The notes beneath the pieces are model-generated. The model was not told where the DNA came from, searched no databases, and saw only the letters and a program-made list of their open reading frames with translations. A stretch of 64,000 nucleotides of DNA, from the NCBI GenBank assembly GCA_037576215.1, contig JBANDB010000006.1:4960001-5024000 (forward strand). Direction: 5' to 3'. The number at the start of each line of letters is the position of its first letter. Positions within the stretch are counted from its first letter, which is position 1. Made by a program: the position numbers and the translations under genes. Below are positions 12,764 to 26,216 of the stretch, one piece after another. This DNA is from Armillaria gallica (taxonomy: Eukaryota > Basidiomycota > Agaricomycetes > Agaricales > Physalacriaceae).

Positions 12764-15309
12764 CTAAGGGATACTGTTGAATCTTACCAACATGCGACTC
12801 AAAGCCGCAATCTTGCTTTTTGGCGGTGCTTCATCTTCTCTATATAAACTTTTGAGAACCATGAAATCCAGAGACACGATTACCCACGTAGCAGCAATCA
12901 CTTCGGCAACTCCGCCAACAAAGTCCATGTCTTCCGGTTTCATCATAAATTGCCGGTAATAAATCGCAGAACAAATCCACATCGTTGGAAACATCACGAA
13001 AGGCAGATAACTAGTTATGAAGCTATCTGCAGGGCTGGTAAGTATCATGGTCGTCACTCAAGCAATCGGAAGGCTTGACCCGTGGCCCAGTGTCCTTTCA
13101 GAAATACGGACCAACCGCAGAACTAGGCACCGACAGTGAGAATGATAATCGGCACTGGCTACGTATGGAGTTGAACTCACGAAAACAATGATGATTGAGA
13201 AGATCATTGAGTACCTTAACTTGAAATGAGAACAGTGGAATTTTACGAAGTATGTTCAACTCACCATGCCAAGTATGGATTCAACCTGTTGTAATAAGGC
13301 AACTTCTTCCGGTCAATTCCCTGTGCCTTGAGCCCAGCATAGAACCGTATATAGGTAATACTAATACCAAACCACGACATGAGCCCTAACAAATAATTAG
13401 TTAAGCCTATTGAATTCATGACTGTCACGTACCTGCAACAGCGGCCAGATTGGCAAACCAACCGAAAACCTTTCCAGCTACTTGGTCCACAGACATGTAC
13501 GCCAGCAACCCAAAAGAAGCGCAAGTTAGTATGGAGATGATAGGCAGACCATTTTTCAAAGTGATCAGAAACATTCTCGGCGCATTTCCAGTCGCAGCCA
13601 AGCCATCTGAAGTAAGGGTATGAAACGAATTGAAAAGAAAGAGCATTCGTCTTACACAGCGCGCGAGAACTAGTGTAAAGATCACTAGTAGCCGCTGACC
13701 ATGCCGATGTCAATAGTGCCGCATTGATGATCTTTTAATATGCGTCTCATGGTGGGATCAGGCAGATTGACTGAGCTGCTCACGTGTGGAAGGACTGGCA
13801 GTACAATTCAGATAGTGTATGATATTGGATACCAATGAATACACACCAGATATTCCGGCATTTTCAATAGCAATCACCTACGGTGTTGTAGTTAGTGGAT
13901 GCACAGGTTACATACGGGAACTTACAAATGGCGACGACGCTGCAGTGCCGTCGTTCAAATTCAGTCTTGCATCATTCGAAGGCACTAATAAGCCTATGAC
14001 CAAAGTACCGAGAATATAGAACAGGATGATCCTTTCTAACGTATGAACACTTCGCTGGGCTGAGATGCCAAGAAACCGCACCGGACGTAAACTTTCTTGA
14101 TAGCTTTTGGTAAGCTTGTTCTGGGATTCTTCGCTTCTCCGGCGGATATCTGCACGCGGTTATTACTCTTCTAGTGTCCTCTGCACAGAAGAGGATTACC
14201 CACAGCGACAATCTCTGTACCGATGAAAGAGAATGCAGCCTGCGTCAAGACTGCCCAGAAGCCCAGGAACTGCCCTTTTGCGCCGGGAATACCTTGGTAA
14301 TTGATGAATGGTCCTGGGCTTTTCCAGTATCGAAAACCAAGACGATCGTGATTTGGTCCGCCTGGGTAAGCTCAAAACACAGGCGTGCAAACGGATGGCT
14401 GTGAACATACCGCCGAGGTCGAGGACGACACCCAGGATGATGAGTCCAACAATTGTGATCACCTTGATGGAAGCGAATATGAACTCTGCTTCACCATATA
14501 CACCTGAGATTAATGCATATCAACAATAACTCTCCGCACTGATTGTGCAATATTGGAAACATAACCTGCTCCGAAAAGATTGATGATAACGGCGACCCCA
14601 AGACACATCGATATCCAAGCCGCGTTGTTGGTGTCTCTATCCCAATATTTTACAAGGACAGCTGCCGCGGACAGCTCCGCTGGCACGCCAATGGTCCAGT
14701 TGTACCATGCATTCCAGCCAATGGTGAATGATAAGGCAGGTCCAACGAAACGCTCGGCCATTTTAATGTGTCCCCCCGGGAGTGGTAAGAAGGCAATCAT
14801 TTCGCCGAGAGACACCTAATCGCCTCGCGGGTAAGTAAAAGAGACGCCGAATGGTATTCCTGACGAACCATTACACTGAAACATAAACTCCCAATGGTCA
14901 TGTATCCGAGTAGTAGACCTAGTGGTTGAGTAACGTATTAGTAAAAAGGAAGATTCATATATCTGTCTACATGCCGACAGGTCCGCCCATTTCCAAGGAA
15001 GAAGCGGTACCCAAGAACAGACCAGTTCCAATGACACCTACAAGATCGTATCGAAGACATTACGGTGCGTCAGAACTAGGATATGTGCTCACCGCCAAGA
15101 CTACACGGACTCTATCAGCATTTCTGTAGGGCAAAAGTAAAATTCTGGCCTTACCTGATCATTGAAATATGTCGGTTCTTCAGCTGGCGCTGCAGGGGAG
15201 TGTACTGCTGCTTAAAGTTGTCGAGGCCATTGTCGCCACCCAGAGACTCGACGTCGACTGTATCTGGAGCATTCGATACTGGGACAGGCTTTTCGATATC
15301 AGCGAGCAT
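12764..15309 (-). CDS. Amino acid permease, APC superfamily (YAT type)
   Basis: Secondary transporter moving amino acids with protons across the plasma membrane. The start at 15309 gives a hydrophilic tail MLADIEKPVPVS..YTPLQRQLKNRHISMI. This is followed after an intron by the first-helix signature GVIGTGLFLGTA (about 15040-14990), the conserved SLGEMIAFLPLPGGHI with ERFVGPALSFTIGWNAWYNW (about 14815-14700), and later helices through GLTNYLLGLMSWFGISITYIRF (about 13420-13330). The last exon (about 13045-12764) ends with two helices and a basic tail. At least nine short introns. It follows the CMD-hydrolase fusion in tandem with about 370 bases between them. All segments of the roughly 12-helix family appear present. 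Which amino acids it carries is not decidable here. Confidence 0.9.
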
Positions 15310-17101
15310 TGTTATGGAAAGGGTCGGTGAGGGGTTTGAACACGAATGTCATTAATAATAAAGCCCAGCATGCTGTTTATGATGCATGATGCTCCAACTC
15401 CCAATAGATAAGAACGCCCACGTTCTATAAAAAAAATAGCCAGCGCAAAGCATATCTCTGGAGATTCTTTGCTGGATGTGGGACCGAAATGCATTCAATT
15501 ACGTTGTGAACCCGAGTTGAGATCTGAACTGATGGGAATGTGAAGGATAAAATGCATCGGCGCAGTCGGGCGGTCGGAATCCTGAGGGAATGATCGCGTC
15601 AATCCGATCTTCCAGACTGACCCTGACAACCTGCCAAATCCAACTTGAGCATTTGAACCGACCTTGCAACGTCTTGTTTCCTTGGAGGAATATATGGGGA
15701 CACTACTCATTATCTATCCTCTCTGTCAGGTCATCTCTCGTTGCGCATCTATCACATCTGATGGCCGTCTTCTGCCGCTCAACCCCCAAAATCACCTAGA
15801 ACTCTACTCTGTGATCAGTGAAAATATGTCAAGTTACCGCCGTTTCTTGACTGAATACAAAACGAAGTCTGTCAGGTTGCTCCGTCGTTCTCGCACAATG
15901 ATAATTTTTTCTGGCATGATGCTAGATCAGTCTATCAAATATTACAGCTACTGTTCCCACTCACTGGGAGACTATCTCTCGTATGTTTATTGGAAACACG
16001 CCGCATCCATCAGTTGGCGCTTGTTATCATTGTCAATGTTTGTCAAAAAAGAATCCCCCCGCACCTTATTCTTTGAGGCATTCATGTAGGACAAATTCTC
16101 TAGGCCATTAACTGGCGTTGTCCGCCTACAACCACCTTACTACTTCTTAAGGGTGAGTATCCTGACCTGCCATATCGTTCGATGGTCGCGTCAAAAATCA
16201 AGCGCCTCTAAAGGTCTCGGGTACAATGATCATGGCGCAGAGTCCTACCGCTTTACAAATAGGATCCCGGTGCTTCTTCGATCGAGGCGGGCTCATTCTA
16301 ATGGGACCGCCCCATTGCATTGTTGCCGGTATACTGTAGCCGATATCAGAATCTGTCGGAGGTATCATAGTACTGATGTGAACTGCAGTACGTGTATGTG
16401 AACATTGTTGACCCCAAAACGATAGAGACACCGGGCCACGAACTAAACTTTACTTCAAGCTTCAAGAGCCAAGCTAGCTGGTTATGTACATTATCAGGCA
16501 GGCAGGCAGGAAGCATTGTCCGATCTATTTTGGTAACGGTATCGGTTGAGTATCGGTGTCGGTACGGTTCGGGGCTCGAGCTCTCTGGCTCCTGCTTGCC
16601 ATTCTCGATGCTCGTGGCAGTCTTCAAATTTTGCTCCAGGCTGGGGCGGACCCCCCAGAACTTGGAAAGACGTACAACGTTCCTTGGATCCATTGACGCC
16701 TTCTACTGTTTCCTACTGAGATTCAAGCCAGTCCTTTCGAAGGAGTCAAGAGCTGACAATATCGTGCCCCAGGTAATGAAGATGAACAACACAAACTCTA
16801 CGCACCGGGAATTATAAGTATGGTCGAGACTGATAGAGTCCTTCCCCTTTGACAGCGATGAGAAAGCACCTCTCCGGGAATCACGTTGTGTGAGTGCAGA
16901 AACGCAATGTCCTTAGATTGAATGTGGCCGAAGCACTCCATGAAATCTTATACTTCGGCAGTCGATGCTAAAAATATTGGTTTTTCTCTTGCGTAAAGGT
17001 TATACCGGGTAGCACCCCGGACGTCAGGTAGACAAATGCTTTACTTGATCCCTGTTGACCTGGATTTAGGTTCCGGTTCCTCAAATTGGTATGGTATACA
17101 T
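15310..17101. other. Intergenic, no supported gene
   Basis: This is the shared region between the permease start and the 3' end of the membrane-protein gene. Open frames up to 141 codons (15664-16089 and 16392-16817, plus strand) have no recognisable motif and biased composition. A short GGCA microsatellite lies at about 16497-16510. Confidence 0.5.
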
Positions 17102-18534
17102 TCATGTATTATGAGATCTCCACAGAGTATTCTGAACGGCGTCGTACAAATCGATAGAGTCCATCCTCGCGTACCTTGACCTAGCTTCTGACAAATCTGT
17201 CGCCTCCTTACGTATATGCAGCTTTTGAGGGGCAGGCAGCAGGCAATCTGGTGGAAGAGGCGAAGGCTGCATATACTCGGAAAGAACATCGTCTGTCACG
17301 CTGGCACCGTGATGTCCATCTCTTTCCTCCAAATCCACTACCAGGGGACTTGTGCTTATCGAAGGAAGGTATGTGCGATCAGAATTCTTTCGTGAAGGCA
17401 TAGTTGACGACCGAGAATGCGAAAAATGAGAGGAATCACTTCGCGTGGATGACCGGGATGATGTCGAACGAGAGTAATGATGCTTCCGTCTGCTCTCATG
17501 ATAATACATCGGAGGCACGAAATAAGGCATCTGTCTCGTTCTTTCTCGAGGCATCTCGACGGGCATGAAGAGCGGGACTGGCATGGCGGATCCATAGTGA
17601 TACATGTCACTTTGACTCTTAGACAGCACGTCGCTCTGATACGACCTCAAGCTTCCAAAGCTCGAGTTGCGTGATACAGCAAGTTTCTCTGTGTCACGCG
17701 CACGTTCTCGGTCCAATTGACGATTGTGACGTACACAAAGACCTGCCGCGACGAGGAGAATGGCGCCCACACAACAGAGGGGCACAGCAAATGCAGCGAC
17801 GGGTGGTGGAGACCGTGTCGCAAGAATACTTGCGGGAGATACTGGTAGAGAGGCAGGGCTGACAGTGGGTGAGGTTACAGGTGCTCCGCCGACTGGTGAT
17901 GCAGCTTGGGAAGGGGTGCTTGGCAGAGAAGCACCGAAAGGTGCCTGAGCAGTGTTGCTATTAGGCAACGGTGCTGATGTAGACGCGGCATCCTGCACAG
18001 TCGCAGAGGATGTGGCTATATGCATGTCAATCAAGTACAATGAAGTAGAGGAATGTACTGACGCGAAAGCAAAAACGGAGGCGAGCGATATTTTGTGCCA
18101 AAGTTGTCCATCATGAGAAGGTAAAAAACCTCATCGGAGGTGACATTTGGAACTGCCCTGTTCAGTTTAAGAATCGTGGTGAACCTATTATTTGAGTTGT
18201 ATACTCACAGTGAAACGGAGTCGGAACCATTGCCATGCTGAACAGTAGGCCAAACTGTTTCTCCACAGTTGCCTCTATCGCCGTCGCCAGACGTCTGGTC
18301 ATCACTGTCCCGAGAGTTCACTTGCGGCGGCGGCGACGAGTTTCCACACAGCTTAAACGACGGCGAAACGATAGGTGAATCTGCTCGCCATTTCCCGTCA
18401 ATCATGTCCCCCGGACCGAACCTATCTCCTGCTGCAGGGCTTGCCCATTGTACCGCACCGCCGCGTTCGGATAGGACGATGAGCGCGAGAGTGATTCTAA
18501 GGGCGCGTCCAGCGCGGGAGTTCGAGCACCGCAT
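17102..18534 (-). CDS. Single-pass membrane protein with Ser/Thr-rich ectodomain
   Basis: Not a named family, but a layout common in basidiomycetes. The start at 18534 gives a secretion signal (RITLALIVLS) followed by VQWASPAAGDRFGPGDMI, which resembles the start of Ser/Thr-rich cell-wall domains of the Kre9/KNH type. Exon 2 (about 18175-18060) reads FTTILKLNRAVPNVTSDEV and YLLMMDNFGTKYRSPPFLLS. Exon 3 gives a Ser/Thr/Pro/Ala stalk, one transmembrane helix (VPLCCVGAILLVAAGL, about 17800), a basic stop-transfer RHNRQLDRER and a long Ser/Arg/Tyr-rich cytosolic tail ending at 17102. Two introns join cleanly in frame. The arrangement suggests a cell-surface sensor or adhesin, which is inference only. 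Confidence 0.75.
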
Positions 18535-18691
18535 GATAGAAATGAGCGATAAAAAATGATATGAGCGAGGCCAGCCTCGATGTGTAGAATGTTACGGCCT
18601 GCGTGGTGGTGGTTGGAAGAAAAGAGAATCGGAGGCGGGATTGTGGCGGGATATTTGGTCCGTGGCTCAACTGGGTGTCGACGCCATCGAA

Positions 18692-19126
18692 TCAACTTCC
18701 ATGCTCATTTCTGCTGACGATGACGACAACTCCAACGTTTGAGCGGAAAACTGCTCTAGCTGCTGCCTGTTCTACCTCAGCGATGATTCCGAGAGCGCAT
18801 ACATCGAGGCCATACCTCTTTCTGTCTCGTAGCTGGGTGAGCATCTCAATTACCTCGTCCTGCTCATCAATCCTCAGTTCTCCCCCAGGAAGCTCAGTAG
18901 CCAGGTCCTTCGCCTGCGCTATTGAGCTCTTAAAGTCGTTCGTCTATTATGGTACTCAGCGGGCTCCGTGACTGGCTGGCGGTGAGTGACATACTGCGTG
19001 CAGGAGCGCCTGTTTCGCTTGGGGCGTTGCTGTACCCTCGGGCTTCTGAGTGAGCTCTAGTATCTTCACAAGCTTGGCGAGTAGACCTTCATACAGGGAC
19101 GTTGGTAGGACACTACTGCTAGACAT
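18692..19126 (-). CDS. MED9: Mediator complex subunit 9 (Med9/Cse2-like)
   Basis: Small subunit of the Mediator middle module, which links transcription factors to RNA polymerase II. The start at 19126 (MSSSSVLPTSLYEGLLAKL) is followed by ILELTQKPEGTATPQAKQ and an intron of about 56 bases. Then come the family core TNDFKSSIAQAKDLATELPG and ELRIDEQDEVIEMLTQLRDR, a second short intron at about 18772-18824, and a tail ending in a TGA at 18692-18694. The pattern of an LPG motif, an acidic EEQ or DEQ helix and a coiled coil ending in RKR fits Pfam Med9. Length about 110 residues is normal for fungi. An upstream in-frame ATG at 19258 exists, but the sequence before 19126 does not look coding. The family call rests on remembered motifs, not a search. 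Confidence 0.72.
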
Positions 19127-21212
19127 GGTAGGAGGAGGACAACACGAGTAATAGGCAATATGACTGCCACCATCAAACTCCGGCAAAATTACGGAATTAT
19201 CTCTTTGCGTTGCTTCTTTGACAAAATGTTGTTGGATTCTGATCTGGTATCGAATCATTCACGGTAACTCTGGACTGCATTATGGTTGCTGTACAATGAG
19301 CTTAGGTAGTCTAAGGTATACGTGAGTGATGTTCCAATTTGTCTCGACTTCGAGAGTACTTATAATATGGTCTAGCGCTCAGGCGCCAAGCTCGTTTCAA
19401 GGGCAACACCACGTCGAAGCAGTGACCGCAATCGCCATTGGAACCGATATAAGAGATAATCCTAGCTCAAGTACTAGTCTCCACGTCGACAAAATAACCT
19501 AGAATGTCCGCCAGGATCAATCTTGACCGGATTCGTTCTTCATCGTTTGTCCTCGATGATTTTGTTCATCAAGAGTTTTCGGCCAACATAGCTCAGGACA
19601 TGGAGTCCTAAACAGAATTCCTCCATATCTTAGTTTTTCAGTGCTCTAGAAATGGTTAAGATGCTTTCATCTTTGATGATCTTACATACAGAATCAAAGG
19701 TGGCACAAGAGGCTGTGTACACAGTACTTGTTACTTCCTTGGCACGATCTTCCATCTCGCCGTTGCAAGACTTGATTGTTTCTAACCTGTGAACATCCTA
19801 TCGAGGTCATCTGCAACTGAACAATTACGGCGAAGGTACTTGAATGTAACTGAGGTGGGCAATGGTTGTGTAAAAGGCAACGCACTAATGATACATAATA
19901 ATATCCACAGATAGAATGCGTTGTGGGAGTTGGAACCCGCAATGTCATCAGCTCCTGGAGGTCGATACTCGTCGCAGTTCCTTCGAGGCCTTTTGGTTGG
20001 CTGGTGATGGGAAGGATGGCTTCGATGCCAAGCCAGGTCCAGTAAGTGAAAGCTTAATATGGATGATTGCTTTGAATTTGCCTGTTATTTTTAAGAGGTG
20101 GAGAACCGCCTGTCGAGGCAGTTCCCGGGATATAGTCTGATAGAGGTCCTGCTATAAGGGTATGGAATCTTAGGACGAAGCTGATTCTACAGTTCAACAC
20201 ACTCATCATCATACTAATCGGGCGCCGAGCGTTTCATGGACAGGTAATTGCCGACGGGATTGAGGTGCGGCTGGCCAAGGCAACGGTGTGCTCTTGGCTG
20301 CGGAGCCTCCACTCGGGAGCCGATACCATCAATCCGTAGGAGGTTCCCACAGTTGTGTTCAATGTTCCTATCCTCCGATTTACATCGCGATTCCCGGTCA
20401 CAGAAAAGGCTGCGGCAGGTCATTGGCTCCACATTGGAGGTTTCCACCTCTTCCCGCACCTTTATGGGTGCTTTGTAGTATACGCCTTGTCCCCTGAAAC
20501 GCGCCGGTGCCTTCACTACGTCGGTACCTTGGCATCAGCGCCGGTTGACCGACAGACACGACAAGAAGACCAAGCACCTGCCGGCAGATCTACATGTGTC
20601 GTTCGTCGGACTCGTTCGCACGTTTATGTGAACGTTCCTGTGGGGTCCTCCACATTTTCCCGGTCAAAGCAGTTTGATACGGGGACTCGCTTTGCCATCT
20701 TGCTATAGTGTTGGAGGGGAAGAAAGCTTTACTTCCGTCAATTTAATCGACCGTTACTTTGCTTCAGCCTAACGGAACCTGACGCTTGTCAATTATCGTC
20801 CCGTTCCCGGGAAACCGGCCAATTACGTATCTTCGATTGGTAATATCCAGTTATTGCCCAGGAACTGAGCTTATGAACATGTTGAACGTGATCTTCCTAG
20901 CCTCCCGACGTTCTTAATACCTCTGAGACTCGAAGAAAAGTTTTTTCGACCATGGATGGCAGATAGACCGGATACTGGACGACATTTGAAACCATCCAAA
21001 ATTTTGTCGTATCTGGCTTGGCTTGGCTTGGCAGGGTTAAAGATGATGACATCAACTGTGCACCGGACTATGCACACGACCAATTTTATGCCCACGTCTT
21101 GACCACAATCTGTTACCGATGCTTAGACGATCTTGTTGGTCGGCAGTCTTGCCGTGATACTTTATTGGACACTTTCGTTGATAACCTTCTTTCTTGTTTC
21201 TGCCATTCCTTC
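19127..21212. other. Intergenic, no supported gene
   Basis: About 2.1 kb between two divergently transcribed genes. Open frames of about 70 to 117 codons at 20214-20708 overlap one another in several frames and show no motif. A short CTTGG tandem lies at about 21014-21031. Confidence 0.5.
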
Positions 21213-23851
21213 ATGGCGACTGGGTCCATCCAGCTCTTCCCTTATCCCGATGCTACGGCCCACTATTCCGACTCTGACGACGAAGCCGAAGCAGTCTATT
21301 CCTCTCCCCCATCTACCAACAGTTGGCATGCACGATTCATACGGGCGTTTCGCGGGCACGATTATTCCCCACTCTCTTCTCTTCCCCGAACCTCAATATC
21401 ACCGAAGAAACCACGGCTGTGGATCCTGGCGCTAATATGGGTGCCCATAGGTGTTGCAGCTGTCATGGGTATGCTATACCTTATTTTCCCCGCTTCAAGA
21501 TACCACTACGACTATCTCTCCCTCCCTTTATGTCATGCCAATGTTTCGCGGCGACCCTCGATTGATCTCCAACAATGGCAGGCTAAATACTCCCCTTCCG
21601 CTCTTTGCACTCCCACAAACCAGCACTCAATTCCAGAACTAACATATTCGCATTTCAGTACTTACGACAAATTTACGAGCCATCGCGATGCAACCCCAAC
21701 GCGTTTCAGCCTACTCCCTGTCACCCCGATCCCCGGCGTGTGTTTAGAGGATTACTTCAGCGGTCAACCGTGCAGTTGCATGGGTTATGAGAACAGAACA
21801 ACACCGGAGCCGATGGACATTGTTTGGGCTTGGGTGAATGGGAGTGATCCGTTGCATATCAAAGCATTAGAAGAGACTCAGCTTGTGAATGGGTATGGGA
21901 CTCCAAAGCCCAAACTGTACCGGTGCGTGGCAACATTTTTTTTTGTTTCTTCCCCTTCAACTAATTGGACAAAAGAGATCACAACGAGTTGAAATACTCC
22001 ATGCGTTCTGCCCTCGCCCATTTTCGAAACGGTCTTGGCTCATTTCATTTGTTGACGTCTGACAACGCGGTTGACATCTCGGGGGAAGACTCGGAGGAAC
22101 TACGATACGGACAAATCCCTCAGTGGCTGTCTGGTTCGCAATGGCACGATGGAAACGTTTCATTAGACATCCAACACCATTCCCAGTTCTTCGAGCCCGG
22201 TGCCTATTCTGGTCCTACGTTCAACAGTTTTGCCATCGAGTCCCAGCTAGGTGAACTATGCGGCGTTTCGGAAAATTTTATCTATATGAACGACGACTAC
22301 TTCTTCCATAGCGACGTCGAGCCGGAAGACTTCTATACACATTTCTACGGTCCCGTCATTCGATTCGAATACTGGTTGGTCATCGCTCCGCAGAACCCGT
22401 CGACTAGGCCCCCGGAAGGAGAGTGGAGACCCCTCGAGTATAGCAGTCATCTGCTATCTAAGCGATTTGGAACGCGTTCGCGGCCGTACATCGTACATGC
22501 CCAAAAGGCGATCAGCATGCCAATCATGAACGAAATGGCCGCCGGGATGTGGGCTGAAGAATTCAACGCGACCGCACGCCGACCATTTAGGGGTATGAAC
22601 GGGCATACCGCAGCTGGAGATGATAGTATGTTGATGCACAAACGCGTCAATAACAGAGGAAGCTAACAGCGTCGCGTCCTAGATTCCACTCTCGTCCCCG
22701 ATGGTGATGACGTTCATCCTGGGTTCATGTTCGGTAACTTCCTTGTTGATCGCGCACGAGAAGCGCTCCTTTGGTCATGGGTGGTGGCCCGTATCGGCGG
22801 TAACGGAACGCCCCCATCCGAAGACCACGATTGGGACGATGAAGATGCGTGGGCTACGGAAGTCCACGCCTATCGAGCGTGGAGCGAAATTGGTGGCGAA
22901 CCTGGTGCTGCATCCGTGTCAGTTGCGCAGCCCGAGAGGGAAACGCTCAGCCACGACCGTGTCGAAGATATTGTGCATTCGAGATTGGACCACATGGAAA
23001 GTCAGTACTCGTTCTCGTCACAAGACGGCAGTCCGCTGGAGTACATCTATCCAAACGAACCCGGTCATCCGCCCGGCCTTTCTTCAGACCCGCATTACAC
23101 CAACTACGGGTATTCTCAGGCTGCGGATTGTGTCGTCAGATGGGACAAGTGTTTCGAGAAGAATGGGATGCCGATAGGGAATGCGAGTGAATTCTTCGTT
23201 CACATTGCCTTTGAGGAAGTCAGCTGCGGTGACTGCAGTAAGCTTATTTTTTCCTGTGGTTCGGGAGCCGATGTCTGAAACGTCTCCACTACAGTGATCC
23301 GAGCGCTCATGAGCGCCTCTGGACCTTTGGGACTGTCCGAGTTCCTCCCATCCCCAAACCGAACCTTCCCGTTACTTTTCTCCATCGTACCAGACCAAGA
23401 CGACACAGGTTCGAGCCCACCGCATCTCCCGTTGACGGCTGAATATCACGCCAAGGATTTTGTTTTGAATACTGTGATGGAACCATGGGCTCGGGAGGCC
23501 TTCAGACGACGGGGCTGGGCATCAGTGGAGGGTGTGAACATCCGAGAGTGGGCGATGATGGTGATACAGAGGTACCGCTATGTTGTTGGTATGTCATCTC
23601 GGATTTTCCCTCGCAACTGATAATAACATGCTCGAATCTCAGGCGAGCTACCGTTTAGGTTCGTGTCGATAACGGACGCCGACGAAGCTCGCAACACCGT
23701 TAAGCAGCTTCGAGAAAATGAGAGCCTCAGACTGGTGTGTATCAACGACGACGTGGTCGAGGAATCGGATGTTCCGGAGGTGGACCGTGCGTTGCAGGGG
23801 TGGTTTCATGAGAAATGGCCAACACCAGCCGAGTGGGAGTCAATAAGTTAA
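21213..23851 (+). CDS. XPT1: Stealth-family glycan phosphotransferase, XPT1-like xylosylphosphotransferase
   Basis: Type II membrane enzyme of the Stealth family. The characterised fungal member, Cryptococcus Xpt1, transfers xylose phosphate to mannose of protein glycans in the Golgi. The start at 21213 (MATGSIQLFPYPD) gives a cytosolic tail, then one signal-anchor helix (ILALIWVPIGVAAVMGMLYL, about 21424-21483) and a luminal region. Conserved region 1 is DIVWAWVNGSDP (about 21818-21853); after an intron, region 2 has DHNELKYSMRSALAHF and FIYMNDDYFFHSDVEPEDF. Region 3 has AQKAISMPIMNEM and region 4 follows near DTTFDHVEDI-like residues at about 22960. Four introns are visible (about 21922, 22628, 23240 and 23590). 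A divergent start at 21018 is in frame but lacks coding character. The stop at 23851 lies 228 bases from the convergent DHHC gene stop. Confidence 0.87.
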
Positions 23852-24079
23852 AAATAATACTAATACCACAGTTTGTATACTTACTTACCCCATCAAGAGG
23901 ATATTTATTTAATTAGACCATGCGGAAAAGACTGTATTTGTGAGAAAGGTGACTAACGCACAGAAATAAATGCTCTATGAAGGCACCAAAGTAAGCTATT
24001 AGGTTATGTAGATGATCGATACAGATAGACGCTGGTATATACAGAGTTCCCTATAAGAATGACGGAGTAGAGTGAGAAA

Positions 24080-25563
24080 TCAGTTGTCCTTGTCCGCTTT
24101 GACCAGCTCCACGGCAAGTCGGGCGAGCAGCTCTTCCGATTTTGGATTTCGGGGGAACGTACGCCCATCTCCTTTACTATCATTGATATGAGCAAAAGGT
24201 AAGGGTCAGACGAGGAATGCAAGTAACTCACATCGCACCACCACTTAAGATACGAGCCACCCATCCGTATGTATGATTCCAGCCGAAGACCTGGGTCCAG
24301 TTTTGCTTCCAGCCGACATCGTACAGCTTGATGTGTCCGTGGGCGTCTTTGACGAGTCGGCGCTGGGGGTAAGAGAGTTCGGGCTCCAGGGGAGGGTCAG
24401 AGAGTGAGTGCCCGGTACTCGGAAGAGGGGGGAGGTGTCGCAAGAGGAGAAAAGGAGAGAGGTTTTCTAGAGTCGTCTGGTTCGTTCTGTTAGCATTGTT
24501 AGTAGGATGTGCGGTGCGTAGGAGGGGAAACGACTGACGTGACAAGGTATACATGGTAAAAGAAAAATGAGCCGATAACGAGGGAAAACACCAGGCCTGC
24601 GAAGGCGAGTAATAGTTCATGAATGGGCGTGGTTTCATCCTACAAATACGATGACTGTTCAGCTTCTAGCTTTGAAGTACATCGATGTGAGGACTTACTA
24701 CCACGTAAGGATTGTTGAAAGCATACACCAGAGCAAAGATACACATTATTGCGATATATGTAGCGAGTAGAGTAATGCAGAACAGAAAGTGAAGGAAAGC
24801 GGGGTATGTTCTATGTCCCTGCGCACGGACATGAGTGGGAACCGAATAACAAAAAGAAAAAGTACCTACAATACATTTTGCCCCGACCCATGGGCAGTGG
24901 TGATCTGAAACTGATGTGAGCACAAAAGGATTGACAAGATGATCAACGACATACCCATCTTCAAAACACATCTGCTGCAGTGAGTACAATGATGTGTTCG
25001 ATCCGGTTTTGGCGCCTAAGAAAATGCGATGAGTCTTCGAGCGAGAAGGATTTGGGTCAATGAAACATACCCAGCACTGTCTGCACCATTTTCCGGGTGC
25101 AGAAAAATCAAAATCAGGCGGCATGAGCGCCTCGGAGAGGTCGACTTCGTCCGTGTCTCGTCCGTGGTCTGGTGGATTGATCTGCACTGGCCCAGGATCA
25201 CGGACGACGCAGACGATCAGAGACGTGATTATGAGAAATGTGAGTGTATATGTGACAGCAAGATGGACGCCAAAGACGATGGGCTGGCCTCGAGTTCGTA
25301 AATGGTAGTTAACCAGGACAATGAGCAACGAGGGTTGGGGTGCGAGAATGAAAAAGACAGTTCCTGTGCGCGTTTTTATCGTTAGAGATGCTGATATCGA
25401 GTAATGTATTCTATGGCGCACCTGCAAGGGGTAGATAATGGTACCATCGTTTAGACGGCGTGTCTTCGTCGAGAGTGGGGGAATAGATGGTCGAGGTAGG
25501 GGGAGATTGCATTTCAAACGAAAGCAAAGGACGGCTGCGCGATGTCGATGAACGAGTAGGCAT
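24080..25563 (-). CDS. DHHC-type protein S-palmitoyltransferase
   Basis: Attaches palmitate to cysteines of target proteins at internal membranes. The start at 25563 (MPTRSSTSRSRPLLSFEM) leads through SKRWYHYLPLA and an intron into two N-terminal helices (TVFFILAPQPSLLIVLV and LAVTYTLTFLIITSLIVCVV). The DHHC cysteine-rich domain is built from three exons: KWCRQCW, then APKPDRTHHCTHCSRCVLKM, then DHHCPWVGAKCIGHRTY. The C-x2-C, HC-x2-C, DHHC and final C are all present. Two further helices follow, with a Thr-Thr-x-(E/H)-like DETTPIHE segment, and a soluble tail ends at 24080. The longest open frame includes unspliced intron, so its apparent ATG at 25517 is not the start. The family is clear; assignment to a particular yeast Pfa paralogue is not. 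Confidence 0.9.
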
Positions 25564-26216
25564 TATGATTAGAGTACGTGAGAGGGCGTTAGTTATTCGT
25601 CCAGGATGCCGCGAAGCTGAAGGTCATGAGAGTACAAGGATAAGATATAATGGCTTGCCAAAAGGAGCGAAATCTTGATGTGTGTTTCCATTGATTTTTT
25701 CTTTTGATTTTCCGGAAGTCGGAACAACTTAAACTACATACATCATCTTTATTTCTTTCGTTCTCTCTTCATCGTATTTCTATTTCCGTTCCCGTCTCCG
25801 TTCTTTCCTTCTTCTGTTTATTCTTTTATTTTCTGCTTTTTTTTCTGGGGATGTGTGGGGGTGAAGACGTAGGGTGGTAAATTGCTTACCTACAGATTTC
25901 TCATGTACTCATCCTGAGCCGCTCAGGATTAAGCTAAGGGTAAGTACTTGGGTTGCATGGGGTTATATCAGTATGAGCAACCGTCGAAATAACTTGTCCA
26001 TAGAAATCTTCTAACGTACTACATTATTCAACTACCCTTCCCCTCCCCCCGAACCACCATCAATTTTTCGTATCATTGAGTGTGATATACAGAATTGCAG
26101 AGCGCCCGATGGCCACTGGAGTCACCTGGACAGACGTCGACGCAAGTTTACATCACGTGATTTGAGCTTTGGCGGAGTTCTGCCGTGCCGGCGCCGCGCC
26201 GTTCCTCTACAGCACC
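25564..26216. promoter_or_regulatory. Shared divergent promoter region with pyrimidine tract
   Basis: 653 bases separate the start codons of the DHHC gene (minus) and SKI3 (plus). From about 25690 to 25855 the plus strand is a T- and C-rich tract, the kind of pyrimidine run often found upstream of well-expressed fungal genes. No TATA box is evident. Confidence 0.45.

Noticed and set aside
15664..16817. Two 141-codon plus-strand frames as genes
   Set aside because: They are not linkable by splicing, have no domain, and similar frames arise by chance here.
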